Of a stretch of 53,876 bases of DNA, positions 33,342 through 44,363 are shown in pieces (position 1 is the stretch's first letter; every line of letters begins with the position of its first letter). A program made the translations under genes and the position numbers. The stretch is from assembly GCA_039029355.1 (NCBI GenBank), contig JBCCGI010000058.1, forward strand, positions 1-53,876, read 5' to 3'. Origin of the DNA: JBCCGI01 sp039029355. GTDB taxonomy: Bacteria > Planctomycetota > UBA1135 > GCA-002686595. The notes beneath the pieces were generated by a model. It ran no database searches, had not been told where the DNA came from, and saw only the letters and a list, made by a program, of their open reading frames with translations.

Positions 33342-34349
33342 CTACCGCTGGGCGCTAGCGTCGATCGGACCAACTTCGATGCCGAGCGACTTGAGCGTCT
33401 TCTCGGCCAGCGGCAAGGTCACCGGGTAGTAGCCGGCCTTGACCACGTCGCGCTGCCCTTCGTAGCTGAAGATGTAGCGCACGAACTCCCGACGCAGCGG
33501 GTCGAGGTCCTGCTTCGGGGCCTTGTTCACGTAGACGTAGAGGAAGCGCGAGAGCGGATACTCGCCGGTGTAGGCGTTCTCGTTGCTCGCCTCGACGGGC
33601 TTCGAACGCGGGCTCGACGCGAGCGCCACGGCGCGCACGTCGGCGGTCTTGTAGCCGATCCCGCTATAGCCGATGCCGTAGCGGTCGGACGCGACGCCCT
33701 GCACTACCGACGAGCTGCCGGGCTGCTCCTTGACGCTGTCCTTGTAGTCGCCCCTGAAGAGCGCCGTCGTCTTGAAGTAGCCGTAGGTACCCGACGCCGA
33801 GTTGCGGCCGTAGAGGCTGATCGGCTGACGGGCCCACGCGTCCTCGAGGCCCAGGTCGCCCCACTTGGTCAAGTCGCTCGAGTGGCCGCCCTTGCGGGTC
33901 TTCGAGAAGATCGCGTCGCACTGCTGCAGCGTCAGCGACTTGATCGGGTTGTCCTTGTGCACGTAGACCGCGAGCATGTCGATGCTCGTGCGCAGGGGCG
34001 TGGGCTTGTAGCCGAACTCCTCTTCGAAGAGGTCCACCTCCTCGGCCTTCATCTCGCGGCTCATCGGGCCGAAGCTGGCCGTGCCTGAGATCAGCGCCGG
34101 GGGTGCCGTCGAGGACCCCTTGCCCTCGATCTCGACCTTGACGTTGGGGTACATCGCCTGGAACCCCTCAGCCCAGAGCGTCATCGTGTTGTTCAGGGTG
34201 TCGGAACCGATGCTCTTGATCGTTCCCGAGATGCCCTTGACGGGCTTGAACTTCGGCAGGTTCTCGTCGACCTCGACCGCCTGCGCGCAGAGCGGCGAGC
34301 CGAGAGACAGGGTCAGCGCGGCCGCCATGCTAAGGAGCGGAGTCTTCAC
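33342..34349 (-). CDS. pstS: Phosphate-binding protein PstS
   Basis: PstS is the secreted high-affinity phosphate-binding protein of the Pst system. The 335-residue precursor has a signal peptide (VKTPLLSMAAALTLSLGSPLCAQA). Phosphate contacts are in GTIKSIGSDTL and EGKGSSTAPPALISG, and in RNSASGTYGYF and KEQPGSSSVVQGVASD further on, in the order expected of the family. The start is GTG at 34349, with AAGGGA 12 nt upstream; the ATG at 34328 has no ribosome site. The gene follows a Pho-box-like promoter and precedes pstC by 91 nt. Its cysteine (PLCAQA) is near the end of the signal peptide, so lipidation is possible but the context is not a good lipobox. Confidence 0.95.
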   Translation of the reverse strand: MKTPLLSMAAALTLSLGSPLCAQAVEVDENLPKFKPVKGISGTIKSIGSDTLNNTMTLWAEGFQAMYPNVKVEIEGKGSSTAPPALISGTASFGPMSREMKAEEVDLFEEEFGYKPTPLRTSIDMLAVYVHKDNPIKSLTLQQCDAIFSKTRKGGHSSDLTKWGDLGLEDAWARQPISLYGRNSASGTYGYFKTTALFRGDYKDSVKEQPGSSSVVQGVASDRYGIGYSGIGYKTADVRAVALASSPRSKPVEASNENAYTGEYPLSRFLYVYVNKAPKQDLDPLRREFVRYIFSYEGQRDVVKAGYYPVTLPLAEKTLKSLGIEVGPIDASAQR

Positions 34350-34425
34350 GGTAATTGAGCGTCCCTTCGCTATGTGGGGGAGGGTCGACCGGGCTTCGGA
34401 TGGGGTGCGCCCGACCGGGTGGAGC

Positions 34426-34482
34426 GTCATAGCAGAAGGCCGCGGTGAACGCCCGATAAGCCGTTCATGAAGAAGCGATAAA
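34426..34482 (-). promoter_or_regulatory. pstS promoter with Pho-box-like direct repeats
   Basis: On the minus strand, 7-mers recur every 11 bp: TTTATCG, TTCATGA, CTTATCG, TTCACCG, CTTCTGC. The first and third are nearly identical, and the second and fourth are related. This is the 7+4 spacing of PhoB/PhoP boxes. The repeats run to an extended -10, TGC-TATGAC (TATGAC at 34431-34426), so the repeats take the place of a -35 box as at E. coli pstS. The predicted leader is about 70 nt. The assignment rests on spacing and position; the 7-mers differ from the E. coli consensus. Confidence 0.55.
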
Positions 34483-34507
34483 GGCCCCCAGCACCCCCTC
34501 AGGGGGC
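34481..34507 (-). terminator. Weak terminator after phoR
   Basis: Immediately at the phoR stop codon the minus strand reads CCCCC TGA GGGGG, and a longer alternative pairing GCCCCC / GGGGGC is followed by CTTTAT. It would separate the phoBR transcript from the pstS promoter, which it abuts. Confidence 0.45.
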
Positions 34508-36288
34508 TAGGCAAGGGGGATTTCGACCAGGAAGTGGCTCCCCCGGTCGATCTCGCTCTCGACCCGGACGCTGCCGTCCATCTGGCGCACCAGGTTGCGG
34601 ATGATGGACAGCCCGAGCCCGGTCCCCCCCAGCGCGCGCGAGCGGGCCTTGTCGACCCGATAGAAGCGCTCGAAGACGCGCTCCAGGTCCTCCGGGGGAA
34701 TGCCGACGCCGGTGTCCTCGACCTCGAGCAGGGCCCGGTCCCCGTCGGTGCCGAGGCGCACCCACACCTCGCCCGGGGCCGGCGTGTAGTTGATCGCATT
34801 CTCGATCAGGTTGTTCGCCACCTGGGTGAGGCCCTCCGCGTCGCCCAGCACGTGGACCGGGCCGGCGACCGTGTCGAGGTGCAGCTTGAGCCCCTTGCGC
34901 TCGGCCGGGCCGCGGGCGCGCTCGGCCACGACGCGGACCACCTCGGCCCAGTCGACCGGCACGCGCTGGATGCTGCCCTCCTGCGACTCGACGCGGGCGA
35001 GGCTCAGGAGGTCGGTCACCAGGTGCGACAGGCGCTCGACGTTGTCGTCGATGCGGCCGAGAAAGCGCCGGTTGTTGTCGCCGTCGTCGATGGCACCGTC
35101 GAGCAGCGTCTCGACGAAGCCCTTGATCGACGTCAGCGGGGTCTTGAGCTCGTGCGACACGTTGGCGACGAAGTCGCGGCGCACGCGCTCCAGCCGGCGT
35201 AGGTCGGTCACGTCGTGCAGTACGACGACGAGGCCCGCGGCCTCGTCGGAGTCCTCGGTCTGGAACGGGCTCGCGTGCGCCTCCAGCGTGCGGCCGCCGT
35301 CGAGACCGAGCCGCAGCTCGCGGCGCACGACGCCGCCGGTCTCGCGCGCCCCGGCGAGCAGGTCCTCGAGCCCGGCCACGCGCACGACCTCCCACAACCC
35401 GCGGTCGTGCACGGCGTCGGAGCGCACGTCGAGCAGCTCGCGCGCCGCGCGGTTGATGAACGCGATGCGGTCCGACGCGTCGACCGCGACGACGCCCTCG
35501 ACCATGCCGGCAAGCATGGCTCGCAGGCGCGAGTCCTCGCTCGTCATCGTTGCGATACGCTCTGCCAGCTCGGCGCTGAGCAGGTTGAGCGTGTCGGCGA
35601 GCACGCCGATCTCGCCCTGGGGCACGTTGCGGATCCGCGCCTGGTAGTCGCCGCGCCGCAGATCGTCCGCCACCTGACGCATCTCGGCGATCGGGGCGGT
35701 GGTGCGCTGCGCTACGAGGAGCCCGAGCCCAAGCGCGACCAGCAGGCCCACGCAGGTGCCGAGCACGATGCCGAAGCGGATCCGCTCGCGGCGCTCCTCC
35801 AGGTGCGTCAGGGGCACCGCGACGCGCACGACGCCCGTGCCGGTGGGCACGTGCAGGCGGGCGACGTACATCATCGGATAGCCCACCGTGCGGCTCTCCC
35901 GCATCGACACGCCGAAGTCCGACGCGCGCGCCTCGACGACCTCGGGCCGGTGCCCGTGGTTGCTCATCCGCGCCGGCTCCTCGTGCGAGTCGCCGGTCAC
36001 GCGACCGTCCTCGGCGATCAGCGTGACGCGGTAGCCGGTCTCGGCCTTCAGCTCGCGCAGCTTGCCCTGAAGCTCGGCCGAGGCGTCGGCGGGGAAGTCG
36101 TCGCCGACCACGCGCGACACGAGCAGCGTCGCGTTCTTGAGCGAGCTCTCCAGGCCGCGGGCCACGGCGTCGTCCACGCGCCCCTGGACGAAGAGGTAGG
36201 TCAGAGCGGCCGTCACCAGGAGGACGACCGAGTACGACGCGAACAGTCTCCAGAAGAATCGGGTTCCGGGGACTCCTAGTCCTTGCAC
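34507..36288 (-). CDS. phoR: Phosphate-regulon sensor histidine kinase PhoR
   Basis: The 593-residue membrane sensor kinase phosphorylates PhoB when phosphate is scarce. It has a first transmembrane helix (SYSVVLLVTAALTYLFV) and an extracytoplasmic sensor of about 120 residues. A second helix (FGIVLGTCVGLLVALGLGLLV), a HAMP domain and a PAS domain (MLAGMVEGVVAVDASDRIAFINRAA) follow. The kinase has the H box FVANVSHELKTPLTSIKGFVE, the N box NNLIENAINYT, and the G boxes VEDTGVGIPPED and GGTGLGLSII. The extended external domain makes it the Gram-positive-like PhoR/PhoP type rather than the short E. coli PhoR. The start is GTG at 36288, overlapping the phoB end by 13 nt. Confidence 0.94.
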   Translation of the reverse strand: MQGLGVPGTRFFWRLFASYSVVLLVTAALTYLFVQGRVDDAVARGLESSLKNATLLVSRVVGDDFPADASAELQGKLRELKAETGYRVTLIAEDGRVTGDSHEEPARMSNHGHRPEVVEARASDFGVSMRESRTVGYPMMYVARLHVPTGTGVVRVAVPLTHLEERRERIRFGIVLGTCVGLLVALGLGLLVAQRTTAPIAEMRQVADDLRRGDYQARIRNVPQGEIGVLADTLNLLSAELAERIATMTSEDSRLRAMLAGMVEGVVAVDASDRIAFINRAARELLDVRSDAVHDRGLWEVVRVAGLEDLLAGARETGGVVRRELRLGLDGGRTLEAHASPFQTEDSDEAAGLVVVLHDVTDLRRLERVRRDFVANVSHELKTPLTSIKGFVETLLDGAIDDGDNNRRFLGRIDDNVERLSHLVTDLLSLARVESQEGSIQRVPVDWAEVVRVVAERARGPAERKGLKLHLDTVAGPVHVLGDAEGLTQVANNLIENAINYTPAPGEVWVRLGTDGDRALLEVEDTGVGIPPEDLERVFERFYRVDKARSRALGGTGLGLSIIRNLVRQMDGSVRVESEIDRGSHFLVEIPLA

Positions 36289-36965
36289 TTGTATCCCACG
36301 CCGCGCACGGTCGCGATCACGCCGCCGGATGCACCGAGCTTGCGTCGGATCGCGCTGATGTGCACGTCGACGTTCCGGTCGATGATCAGGCTCTCGCCAG
36401 CCGTGATCCTATCGACCAGCTCGTCGCGCGTGAAGACACGGCCGGGGCGCGAGCAGAGCGCCCACAGCAGCCGGAACTCGGCCCGGGTGAGGTTCACGGG
36501 CTCGCCCTCGACCGAGGCTTCGAAGCGGTCGGAGTCGAGCGTCACCTCGTGGACCTCGATCCGCTTCAGCTCGCTCCCCTTCTTGTCGCGTTCCTTGCGG
36601 CGCAGGAGAGCGCGCACGCGCGCGAGCACCTCGCGCGGGCTGAAGGGCTTGGTGATGTAGTCGTCCGCCCCCATTTCGAGGCCGAGCACGACGTCCGTCT
36701 CCTCGCCCTTGGCGGTGAGCATGATGATCGGGATGTCCTGCCCGTCGCGCTCGGAGCGCAGGCGGCGGCAGACCTCCAGTCCGTCCATACCCGGTAGCAT
36801 TAGGTCGAGCAGAACGACCTCGGGCCTGCGGCGGAGTGCCAGGCCGAGGCCGCGCTCGCCGTCCGCGGCGCTGTGGACGATGAAGCCCTCACGCTGGAGG
36901 TTGTAGACCAGCAGCTCGACGATGTCGGGGTCGTCCTCGACGACAAGGACCGTGGGCTTGGACAT
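36276..36965 (-). CDS. phoB: Phosphate-regulon response regulator PhoB
   Basis: The 229-residue OmpR/PhoB-family transcription factor has a receiver domain with acidic pocket ED at residues 10-11, the phospho-acceptor Asp54 in VVLLDLMLPGMDG, Thr/Lys switch residues in IIMLTAKGEE and DDYITKPFSPREVLARV, and a winged-helix DNA-binding domain ending in IRRKLGASGGVIATVRGVGYKCKD. The ATG at 36965 is preferred over an in-frame start 10 codons upstream because GGAAGG lies 7 nt before it. Its context (phoR directly after, pst genes next) identifies it as the Pho regulator. The gap to the next gene on the left (about 110 bp) has no clear promoter. Confidence 0.95.
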   Translation of the reverse strand: MSKPTVLVVEDDPDIVELLVYNLQREGFIVHSAADGERGLGLALRRRPEVVLLDLMLPGMDGLEVCRRLRSERDGQDIPIIMLTAKGEETDVVLGLEMGADDYITKPFSPREVLARVRALLRRKERDKKGSELKRIEVHEVTLDSDRFEASVEGEPVNLTRAEFRLLWALCSRPGRVFTRDELVDRITAGESLIIDRNVDVHISAIRRKLGASGGVIATVRGVGYKCKD

Positions 36966-37073
36966 GGGATCGCCTTCCAGGATCATCGCAGCCATTGGAC
37001 CGCCCGCACGTGAAGATCCCCTAAAGGGGCGAGAAGCGTCCGGTGAAAGTCGCGAGCCCCGTCGACCCTGCGA

Positions 37074-38363
37074 TCAGCGTGAGATCCGAGCCCAGCCGGC
37101 GCTGTCGGCGGCCAGGTCGACGCCCGCGCCGGTGGCGAGCGCGACGTGGACCCGATCCTCCTGCCGCGCGACATGGAGCGCCGCGCCGCTCTGCTCCAGG
37201 TGCGCGCGCAGCTCCTCGACCTCGCGCTCGAACTCGGTCGCGTCCTTCTCGCGGTCCCACACCGTCGCCAGCACCAGCAGGCGGTCGTCGCCCTTGCCGA
37301 GCAACGCGTAGCGGTCGCCGCCCCAGCCCTTGACCGCCTTCCAGGTGAGGCGCGCGGTCATCGCCGCCATCGCGTTGCCGACGCCGCCGCGCTTCTCGAG
37401 CGGCTCGATCATCAGGCCGAGCCCAAGCTCGCCCAACGTGTCCTCGTCGAGCACCTTCCAGCCGGCGGGGAGCGCCTCGCGGTCAAGCTCGACCAGCACC
37501 GGGTCGTCGCGCTCCTCGGGGTCCCAGTACTTCTCGGGGTGCAGCACCTGCTCGCTCGAGAGCGGCGGTGACTGGAACGCGCGCGCGATGCCTTCGGCCA
37601 GACCGAGGTCGTCGGGCGCCTTGTTGAGGAACGACTGCCCCTTCGTGTACGAGCCTAGCAGCGGCTTCCACAGGTAGGTCGGCGCTTCGGCGAGCTCGTC
37701 CATGCCCATGCTCGCCGACTCCTGCAGCTCCTCGCGGTCGAGCTCGAACATGTTCTTCATCGTCCAGCGGCTCATCACGGCCGTGCCGCTGCCCTCGACC
37801 ACCGCCTGGTAGGCCCAGAGCGCGTCGGAGTTCGAGCGCCGCTCCTGCATGGCGGTGTCGATGTCGAAGAGCTGGTCGTCGAGCGCGTGCGTCAGCTCGT
37901 GCGCCAGGATGATGCGTGCCATGCCGCCGGTGAAGGTGGACATGAGGTAGAAGCTCTTCGACTGCGGGTCGTAGAAGCCGCCCACCTGCGCCTCGACCAG
38001 CTCGAGCATCTCGTCGAGGTACGGGTAGTCCGCCGGCAGCACGCCGAGGAGCTTGGCGACCTCCTCGTCGGCGGCGAGCTCCTCGGGCGTGACCATCCGC
38101 TCGAGGCGCTTGGTCACGTAGTCGCGGAAGCCCTTGGTGTCGGTCACAGCCACGCGCACCGGGCCGGTGAACTTCGCGCCGCGCAGCTCCTCGACCTCGA
38201 CCTTGATGGCCTCGGTCATGCGCTCGAGCTCCTCCTGCGAGATCTCGTCTTCGGCGGGCGCGGCGGACGCCGGCGAGGCCTCGGCGGCGAGGAGCTCCGC
38301 AGGGTCCGGGTCGCAGCCGGAGAGAAGGCAGGCGAAGGGGAGCAGGGCGATGGGCGCGCGCAT
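37074..38363 (-). CDS. Lipoprotein with HExxH metalloprotease-like motif
   Basis: The 429-residue protein has a lipoprotein signal (MRAPIALLPFACLLSGC) and an A/E/P-rich linker. It then carries a putative zinc-peptidase helix, RIILAHELTHALDDQLFD, containing HELTH, preceded by GGFYDPQSKSFYLMS. The downstream glutamates (VVEGSGTAVM) could provide the third ligand, as in gluzincins. The family is unknown to me by name. The C-terminal half is alpha/beta without a recognisable domain. The ATG at 38363 follows GGAGATC. It is probably a membrane-attached periplasmic protease or a non-enzymatic relative. It is transcribed in the same direction as phoB but probably separately. Confidence 0.72.
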   Translation of the reverse strand: MRAPIALLPFACLLSGCDPDPAELLAAEASPASAAPAEDEISQEELERMTEAIKVEVEELRGAKFTGPVRVAVTDTKGFRDYVTKRLERMVTPEELAADEEVAKLLGVLPADYPYLDEMLELVEAQVGGFYDPQSKSFYLMSTFTGGMARIILAHELTHALDDQLFDIDTAMQERRSNSDALWAYQAVVEGSGTAVMSRWTMKNMFELDREELQESASMGMDELAEAPTYLWKPLLGSYTKGQSFLNKAPDDLGLAEGIARAFQSPPLSSEQVLHPEKYWDPEERDDPVLVELDREALPAGWKVLDEDTLGELGLGLMIEPLEKRGGVGNAMAAMTARLTWKAVKGWGGDRYALLGKGDDRLLVLATVWDREKDATEFEREVEELRAHLEQSGAALHVARQEDRVHVALATGAGVDLAADSAGWARISR

Positions 38364-38449
38364 GGTTCTTAGATCTCCTGGGTCCCGAACTTCTGCGAGT
38401 GGACCGGGGTGGGTATTGCACGCTCGCGGGCCGGCGCGCGCCAGCCGGC

Positions 38450-38496
38450 GCCAAAAAAGAAGGACGGCCCCGCGGGGCATGCCCGCGGAGCCGTCC
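38450..38496 (-). terminator. Strong rho-independent terminator after the second FG-GAP gene
   Basis: The stem is GGACGGC-CCGCGGG paired with CCCGCGG-GCCGTCC (14 pairs, one mismatch, 5-nt loop at 38477-38481). Read on the minus strand it is followed directly by TTCTTTTTTGG. It starts about 30 nt after the stop codon. Confidence 0.9.
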
Positions 38497-38528
38497 GATC
38501 TGGAGTCCTGAGTCGGGTCCCGAATCGC

Positions 38529-41270
38529 CTACGGCGTCACGGTGAGCGAGCTCACCCCCGACTTGGCGGGAACCGTGCCGGTGAAGATGTCGTAGTTGGT
38601 CATCTGGAACTGGAACGTGATCCCGCTCAGCGACGCGTCGAGCAGCGGCAGGCCGTAGGGCGCCTCGCCGTTCGCGTCGAGGAACGCGATCGTGATCAGG
38701 TTGATCAGCGGGAAGATGTCCAACGTGCCGCCGCCGGGCAGCGGGAACGGGCCGGGGACAACCGGGTTGGCGATCGCGCCGACGACCAGGTCGCCAGGCT
38801 CACCGTGCATGCGCGCGGTCGGCTGGGTGCCGACCGCAGCGCTGACGTTGATGCCGTCGTTGATCGCGAGGACCATCTCGTGCACCTGCGTCTCCACGTC
38901 GACCGGAGCGTTGAAGATCGTGGTCGAGCCGCCGCGCGGCCAGTGGGCCGTGATCGAGCCCGAGGTGTTGCCGGCAACGCCGAACCAGTAGTCGTTGTCC
39001 TGCTGCGTGCCGTGCGCGCAGCCGGCCATGATCTCGTGGACCTGCGTCTGACCGCCCGCGGTCACCTCGAAGAACGTGTTGAACGCCCCGGGCGCCGAGC
39101 GCCGGGCGATCGGACGCACCGCGATGTGGTGGTTCGAGGTGACGTGGTCGTTCCGGCTCAGCGTCACGCCCTCGTTCTCGTTCGAGATGATGACGTCGAG
39201 GTCACCGTCGTTGTCGTAGTCGAGCACCGCACCCCCGCGCCCACGGGCCGCGTTGGCGAGGCCGAGCGCGGCCGCCTGGTTCGTGAAGTTGCCGGTGCCG
39301 TCGTTGACGTAGAAGGAGTCGGGGTGGACCTCGGCGATCGGCAGGTTGAAGCCGGTGAAGAGGTCCGAACCGATCACGTACAGGTCGGTGTCCGCGTCCT
39401 TGTCGTAGTCGAAGACGAAGACGCCCCAGTTGTCGTCCAGGTTGACGCCGTCGGCCTGCGGCCCGTCGACGAGGTAGATGCCCTCGGCGCCCGAACCGTT
39501 GATGCCCTGCACGAAGGTGCCGTCGCCGTTGCCGAACAAGAGCGAGTTGCGGCCGATGTTCGACGAGTAGACGTCCAGGTTGCCGTCGTTGTCGAAGTCG
39601 CCGGCGCCGCTGCCCATCGAGAACTCGCGCACGCCATAGCCGCTCGTCACCGAAACGTCGGTGAAGCCGAAGGCGCCGTCGCCTTCGAGCAGCGTGTTGT
39701 TGAGCACGAAGTGGCCGAAGTCGTTGTGCACTGCCACGTCCAGGTTGCCGTCGCGGTTGAAGTCCGCGAAGAACGTCGCGAGCGCCATGCCCGCCGGCGC
39801 GCCGCCGGTGAAGGTGAAGGCCGGGAAGGTCGGCTCGAAGGGATCCATGATCCCCTCCACCATCTCGTTGCGGTAGATGCGGTCGGTCCAGGCCTCGCTG
39901 ATCCAGGTGGTGTCGAAGGTCTTGAGGTAGCGGCCGACGAACAGGTCGTAGTCGCCGTCGGCGTCGATGTCGCCGAAGCGCGGGTTCATCCACCAGCCGG
40001 TGATGCCCGTGAACGAGCCGAGCGCCACGTCGGTGAACGTGCCGTCGTCGTTGTTCATGTACATGTACGGCCGCGCGCCGCGGTTGACGACGAACATGTC
40101 GAGGTCGCCGTCGATGTCGGCGTCGGCCCAGGTGCCGCCGTAGGCCGCCTTCGTCAGGTCACCCTCGACTCCGGCCGCGGCGGTCACGTCGGCGAACGTC
40201 CCGTCGCCGTTGTTCCGCATCAGATAGTTGCGGCCGCCGGGGAAGTCGATGTCGTCGCCGATGGCGAGGAAGGTCTGCTCACCCGCGGGGTTGGTGAAGA
40301 ACAGGTCGGTGAGGCCGTCGCTGTTGTAGTCGAAGACCAGGATCGAGTTGCCCGCCGACGGGAGGCTGCCGCCCTGCAGGACGATGTCGCCGAGCCCGGC
40401 CTGGTCCGTGACGTCGCGGAAGTCCTTGCCGACGCGATCGGTGACCCAGAAGTCGACGTCCTCGTCGAGGTAGATCAGCCCTTGGGTGGCGGTGTCGAAG
40501 ACGCGCACCTCCATGTGGTACTCGCCGGTCTGGATCACGCCCGGGAAGGGCGCCTGGTCCAGCGGGAAGGTGAAGGTCATCCCGGCCGGATCGAGCGTCG
40601 ACGTGAAGGTGAAGTCGCCGGTCGGGATCACGTACTGCTGCACGTTCTGCCCGGGGCCGCCCATCGGCAGGTCGACCGTCGTCTGATCCGGGAGGCGCAT
40701 CGTCGCGGTCAGGTCCACCGACTGGATGGCCGAGGGCGACGTGTTGATCATGTCGACCAGGAACTTGATCTCGCCGACGTTGCCGTCGACGTCGGTGACG
40801 TCGATCGTGCGCTGCGACGGGTGGATGCCGGCAACCACGTCGGTCGGGGTGACCGACGACGATTGATAGGTGATCGTCTGCGTGTAGTTCGGCGAGCCGA
40901 GCGTGTCGGTCGGCAGGTAGAAGTCCAGGTGGTTCGTACCCTGGTCGAACCACTTCATCCGGCCGGAGAACTCGCCCAGACCCGTGACCGGATCCCAGTT
41001 GACGACGTCGTAGCCCCAGCCGAGGACGCCGGGCTCATACCAGCCCTCGCGGTTGATCGGCGGGTTGTTATCGCCCGAGGGGTAGCGGGTGCGGAAGAAC
41101 ACCTCGAAGACCGTCTGGGGACCCGGGGTGCCGACGAGGAAGCCCTCGACGTCCACGCTCGAGCCGGCGGTCTGCGTGCCGGGCGGCGGGACGGTGACGA
41201 CAATGGTCTGGGCTTGTGCGACGCCGGTAAGGAGCAGCGCACCCGCGACGAGCGAAGAGAAGCGAAGCAT
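38529..41270 (-). CDS. Secreted FG-GAP/VCBS repeat protein with C-terminal domain
   Basis: The 913-residue secreted protein has a signal peptide (MLRFSSLVAGALLLTGVAQAQ). The first 280 residues look like extracellular beta-sandwich domains. Then come FG-GAP/VCBS repeats with acidic loops DYNSDGLTDLFF, DADIDGDLDMFV, DIDADGDYDLFV, DFNRDGNLDVAV, DFDNDGNLDVYS, DYDKDADTDLYV and DYDNDGDLDVII. An ASPIC/UnbV-like segment follows (HHIAVRPIARRSAPGAFNTFFEVTAGGQTQVHEIMAG, ITAHWPRGGST). The last 100 residues, with PFPLPGGGTLDIFP and GITFQFQMTNYDIFTG, look like a planctomycetal C-terminal sorting-type domain (impression). It is the second such protein in the window. It has its own terminator and is divergent from the symporter gene, with 253 bp between them in which I see no clear promoter. 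Confidence 0.87.
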   Translation of the reverse strand: MLRFSSLVAGALLLTGVAQAQTIVVTVPPPGTQTAGSSVDVEGFLVGTPGPQTVFEVFFRTRYPSGDNNPPINREGWYEPGVLGWGYDVVNWDPVTGLGEFSGRMKWFDQGTNHLDFYLPTDTLGSPNYTQTITYQSSSVTPTDVVAGIHPSQRTIDVTDVDGNVGEIKFLVDMINTSPSAIQSVDLTATMRLPDQTTVDLPMGGPGQNVQQYVIPTGDFTFTSTLDPAGMTFTFPLDQAPFPGVIQTGEYHMEVRVFDTATQGLIYLDEDVDFWVTDRVGKDFRDVTDQAGLGDIVLQGGSLPSAGNSILVFDYNSDGLTDLFFTNPAGEQTFLAIGDDIDFPGGRNYLMRNNGDGTFADVTAAAGVEGDLTKAAYGGTWADADIDGDLDMFVVNRGARPYMYMNNDDGTFTDVALGSFTGITGWWMNPRFGDIDADGDYDLFVGRYLKTFDTTWISEAWTDRIYRNEMVEGIMDPFEPTFPAFTFTGGAPAGMALATFFADFNRDGNLDVAVHNDFGHFVLNNTLLEGDGAFGFTDVSVTSGYGVREFSMGSGAGDFDNDGNLDVYSSNIGRNSLLFGNGDGTFVQGINGSGAEGIYLVDGPQADGVNLDDNWGVFVFDYDKDADTDLYVIGSDLFTGFNLPIAEVHPDSFYVNDGTGNFTNQAAALGLANAARGRGGAVLDYDNDGDLDVIISNENEGVTLSRNDHVTSNHHIAVRPIARRSAPGAFNTFFEVTAGGQTQVHEIMAGCAHGTQQDNDYWFGVAGNTSGSITAHWPRGGSTTIFNAPVDVETQVHEMVLAINDGINVSAAVGTQPTARMHGEPGDLVVGAIANPVVPGPFPLPGGGTLDIFPLINLITIAFLDANGEAPYGLPLLDASLSGITFQFQMTNYDIFTGTVPAKSGVSSLTVTP

Positions 41271-41523
41271 GGGTGGGACCTGGAAATGTGGGAGTGGATC
41301 CTGGGCCTCCACGCCGCCAGACGGCGGCCACCGCGAGCCCCGGGCGGCGGCCGTTTCTGGAGGGGGGCGCAGAACGCAGGAGGGAGTCTACAGACCGCGA
41401 ATTCTACCCCGCCTCGGCGCGGGCGGGGCCGCGGCTCGCGAATCCCAGGCGTTTGCAACCCCGCCGGAGGGGTGGCAGGATCTCGGCGGATTCGGCCCCG
41501 AACCCCCTTTTCAAAGAGCCCTT

Positions 41524-43197
<1,674 letters not shown>

Positions 43198-43204
43198 CAC
43201 TGCC

Positions 43205-44344
43205 GTGACGACCCAAGCCCCCCCCATCGCGCCGCTCGACCTGGCGGCCGAGCGCGAAGCCCTCGGCGCCGAGTTGGAGCAGGCCGTGCTCGCCGTACTG
43301 CACAGCGGCCGCTACGTGCTGGGGCCGGAGGTCGAGCGCTTCGAGCGCGGCTTCGCCGAGCTCTGCGGCGTCGAGCACGGCGTCGCCGTCTCATCCGGTA
43401 CCGACGCGCTGCTCCTGGGCCTGCACGCGCTGGGTGTGCGGCCGGGCGACGAGGTCGTGACGAGCCCCTTCAGCTTCTTCGCCAGCGCGGGAACGATCGC
43501 GTGGATGGGTGCGAAGCCGCGCTTCGCCGACGTCGACCCCGAGACCGCGCTGCTGGACCCGGGCCGCGTCGAGGCCGCGCTCACCGAACGCACGCGTGCC
43601 GTGATGCCGGTGCACCTCTACGGGCAGATGGCCGACATGGCCGCGCTGCGTGAGGTCGCCGCGCGGCGCGGCGTGCGGCTCCTGGAGGACGCCGCCCAGG
43701 CCCACGGCGCCGAGCGCGCCGGGAGCGGCCCGGGCGCCGTCGGCGACGCCGCAGCCTTCTCGTTCTACCCCACCAAGAACCTGGGCGCGGCGGGCGAGGG
43801 CGGCATCGTCGTCACGACCCAGGCGGAGGTCGCCCAGCGCCTGCGCGAGCTGCGCGACCACGGCAGCCCGGCCAAGTACGTGCACGCCCACGTCGGCACC
43901 AACGCGCGCATGCACGCCTTCCAGGGCGCGGTGCTCGGCGTGAAGCTCCCGCACCTCGCCGGCTGGAACGCTCGGCGGCGCGAGCTCGCGGAGCGCTACG
44001 ACGCCGCCTTCCGCGGCTCCGACCTGGTGCGGCCGCTGCGCCGCGAGCCCGGCGTCGTCCACGCGTTCCACCAGTACACGGTCCGCATCGGCAGCGCCGA
44101 CACGCCCGGCCTGCGCGACGCGGTGCAGGCGGGACTGGCCGAGCGCGCCATCCACGCCGGCGTCCACTACCCGACGCCGATCCACCTGCAGGAGGCCGCG
44201 CGCGACTTCGGCTACGGCCCCGGCGACTTCCCCGCCGCCGAGGAGCTGGCCAAGACCGTGCTGTGCCTCCCGATCCACCCGTTCTTGGCCGACGCGGACG
44301 CCGACCGGGTGGCCGAGGCCACGCTCGCGCTGGCCGGGGCCTGA
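43205..44344 (+). CDS. DegT/DnrJ/EryC1/StrS-family sugar aminotransferase
   Basis: The 379-residue PLP enzyme transfers an amino group to a keto-sugar nucleotide. The PLP lysine is in SFYPTKNLGAAGEGG. The cofactor-binding start is GVAVSSGTDALLLGLHALGV, and the aspartate that contacts the pyridine nitrogen is in LLEDAAQAHGAE. The C-terminal HYPTPIHLQEA and VLCLPIHPFL segments are typical. The product is probably an aminosugar for surface glycan, which fits manC and glmM elsewhere in the window, but the substrate cannot be assigned. The start is GTG at 43205, 7 nt after the symporter stop. A hairpin lies 20 nt after its stop. Confidence 0.93.
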   Translation: MTTQAPPIAPLDLAAEREALGAELEQAVLAVLHSGRYVLGPEVERFERGFAELCGVEHGVAVSSGTDALLLGLHALGVRPGDEVVTSPFSFFASAGTIAWMGAKPRFADVDPETALLDPGRVEAALTERTRAVMPVHLYGQMADMAALREVAARRGVRLLEDAAQAHGAERAGSGPGAVGDAAAFSFYPTKNLGAAGEGGIVVTTQAEVAQRLRELRDHGSPAKYVHAHVGTNARMHAFQGAVLGVKLPHLAGWNARRRELAERYDAAFRGSDLVRPLRREPGVVHAFHQYTVRIGSADTPGLRDAVQAGLAERAIHAGVHYPTPIHLQEAARDFGYGPGDFPAAEELAKTVLCLPIHPFLADADADRVAEATLALAGA

Positions 44345-44363
44345 GAAGCCCCTTCCCGGGCCA

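Noticed and set aside
37018..37029. CCCC TAAA GGGG hairpin left of phoB
   Set aside because: A four-base stem with no T tract is too weak to call a terminator.
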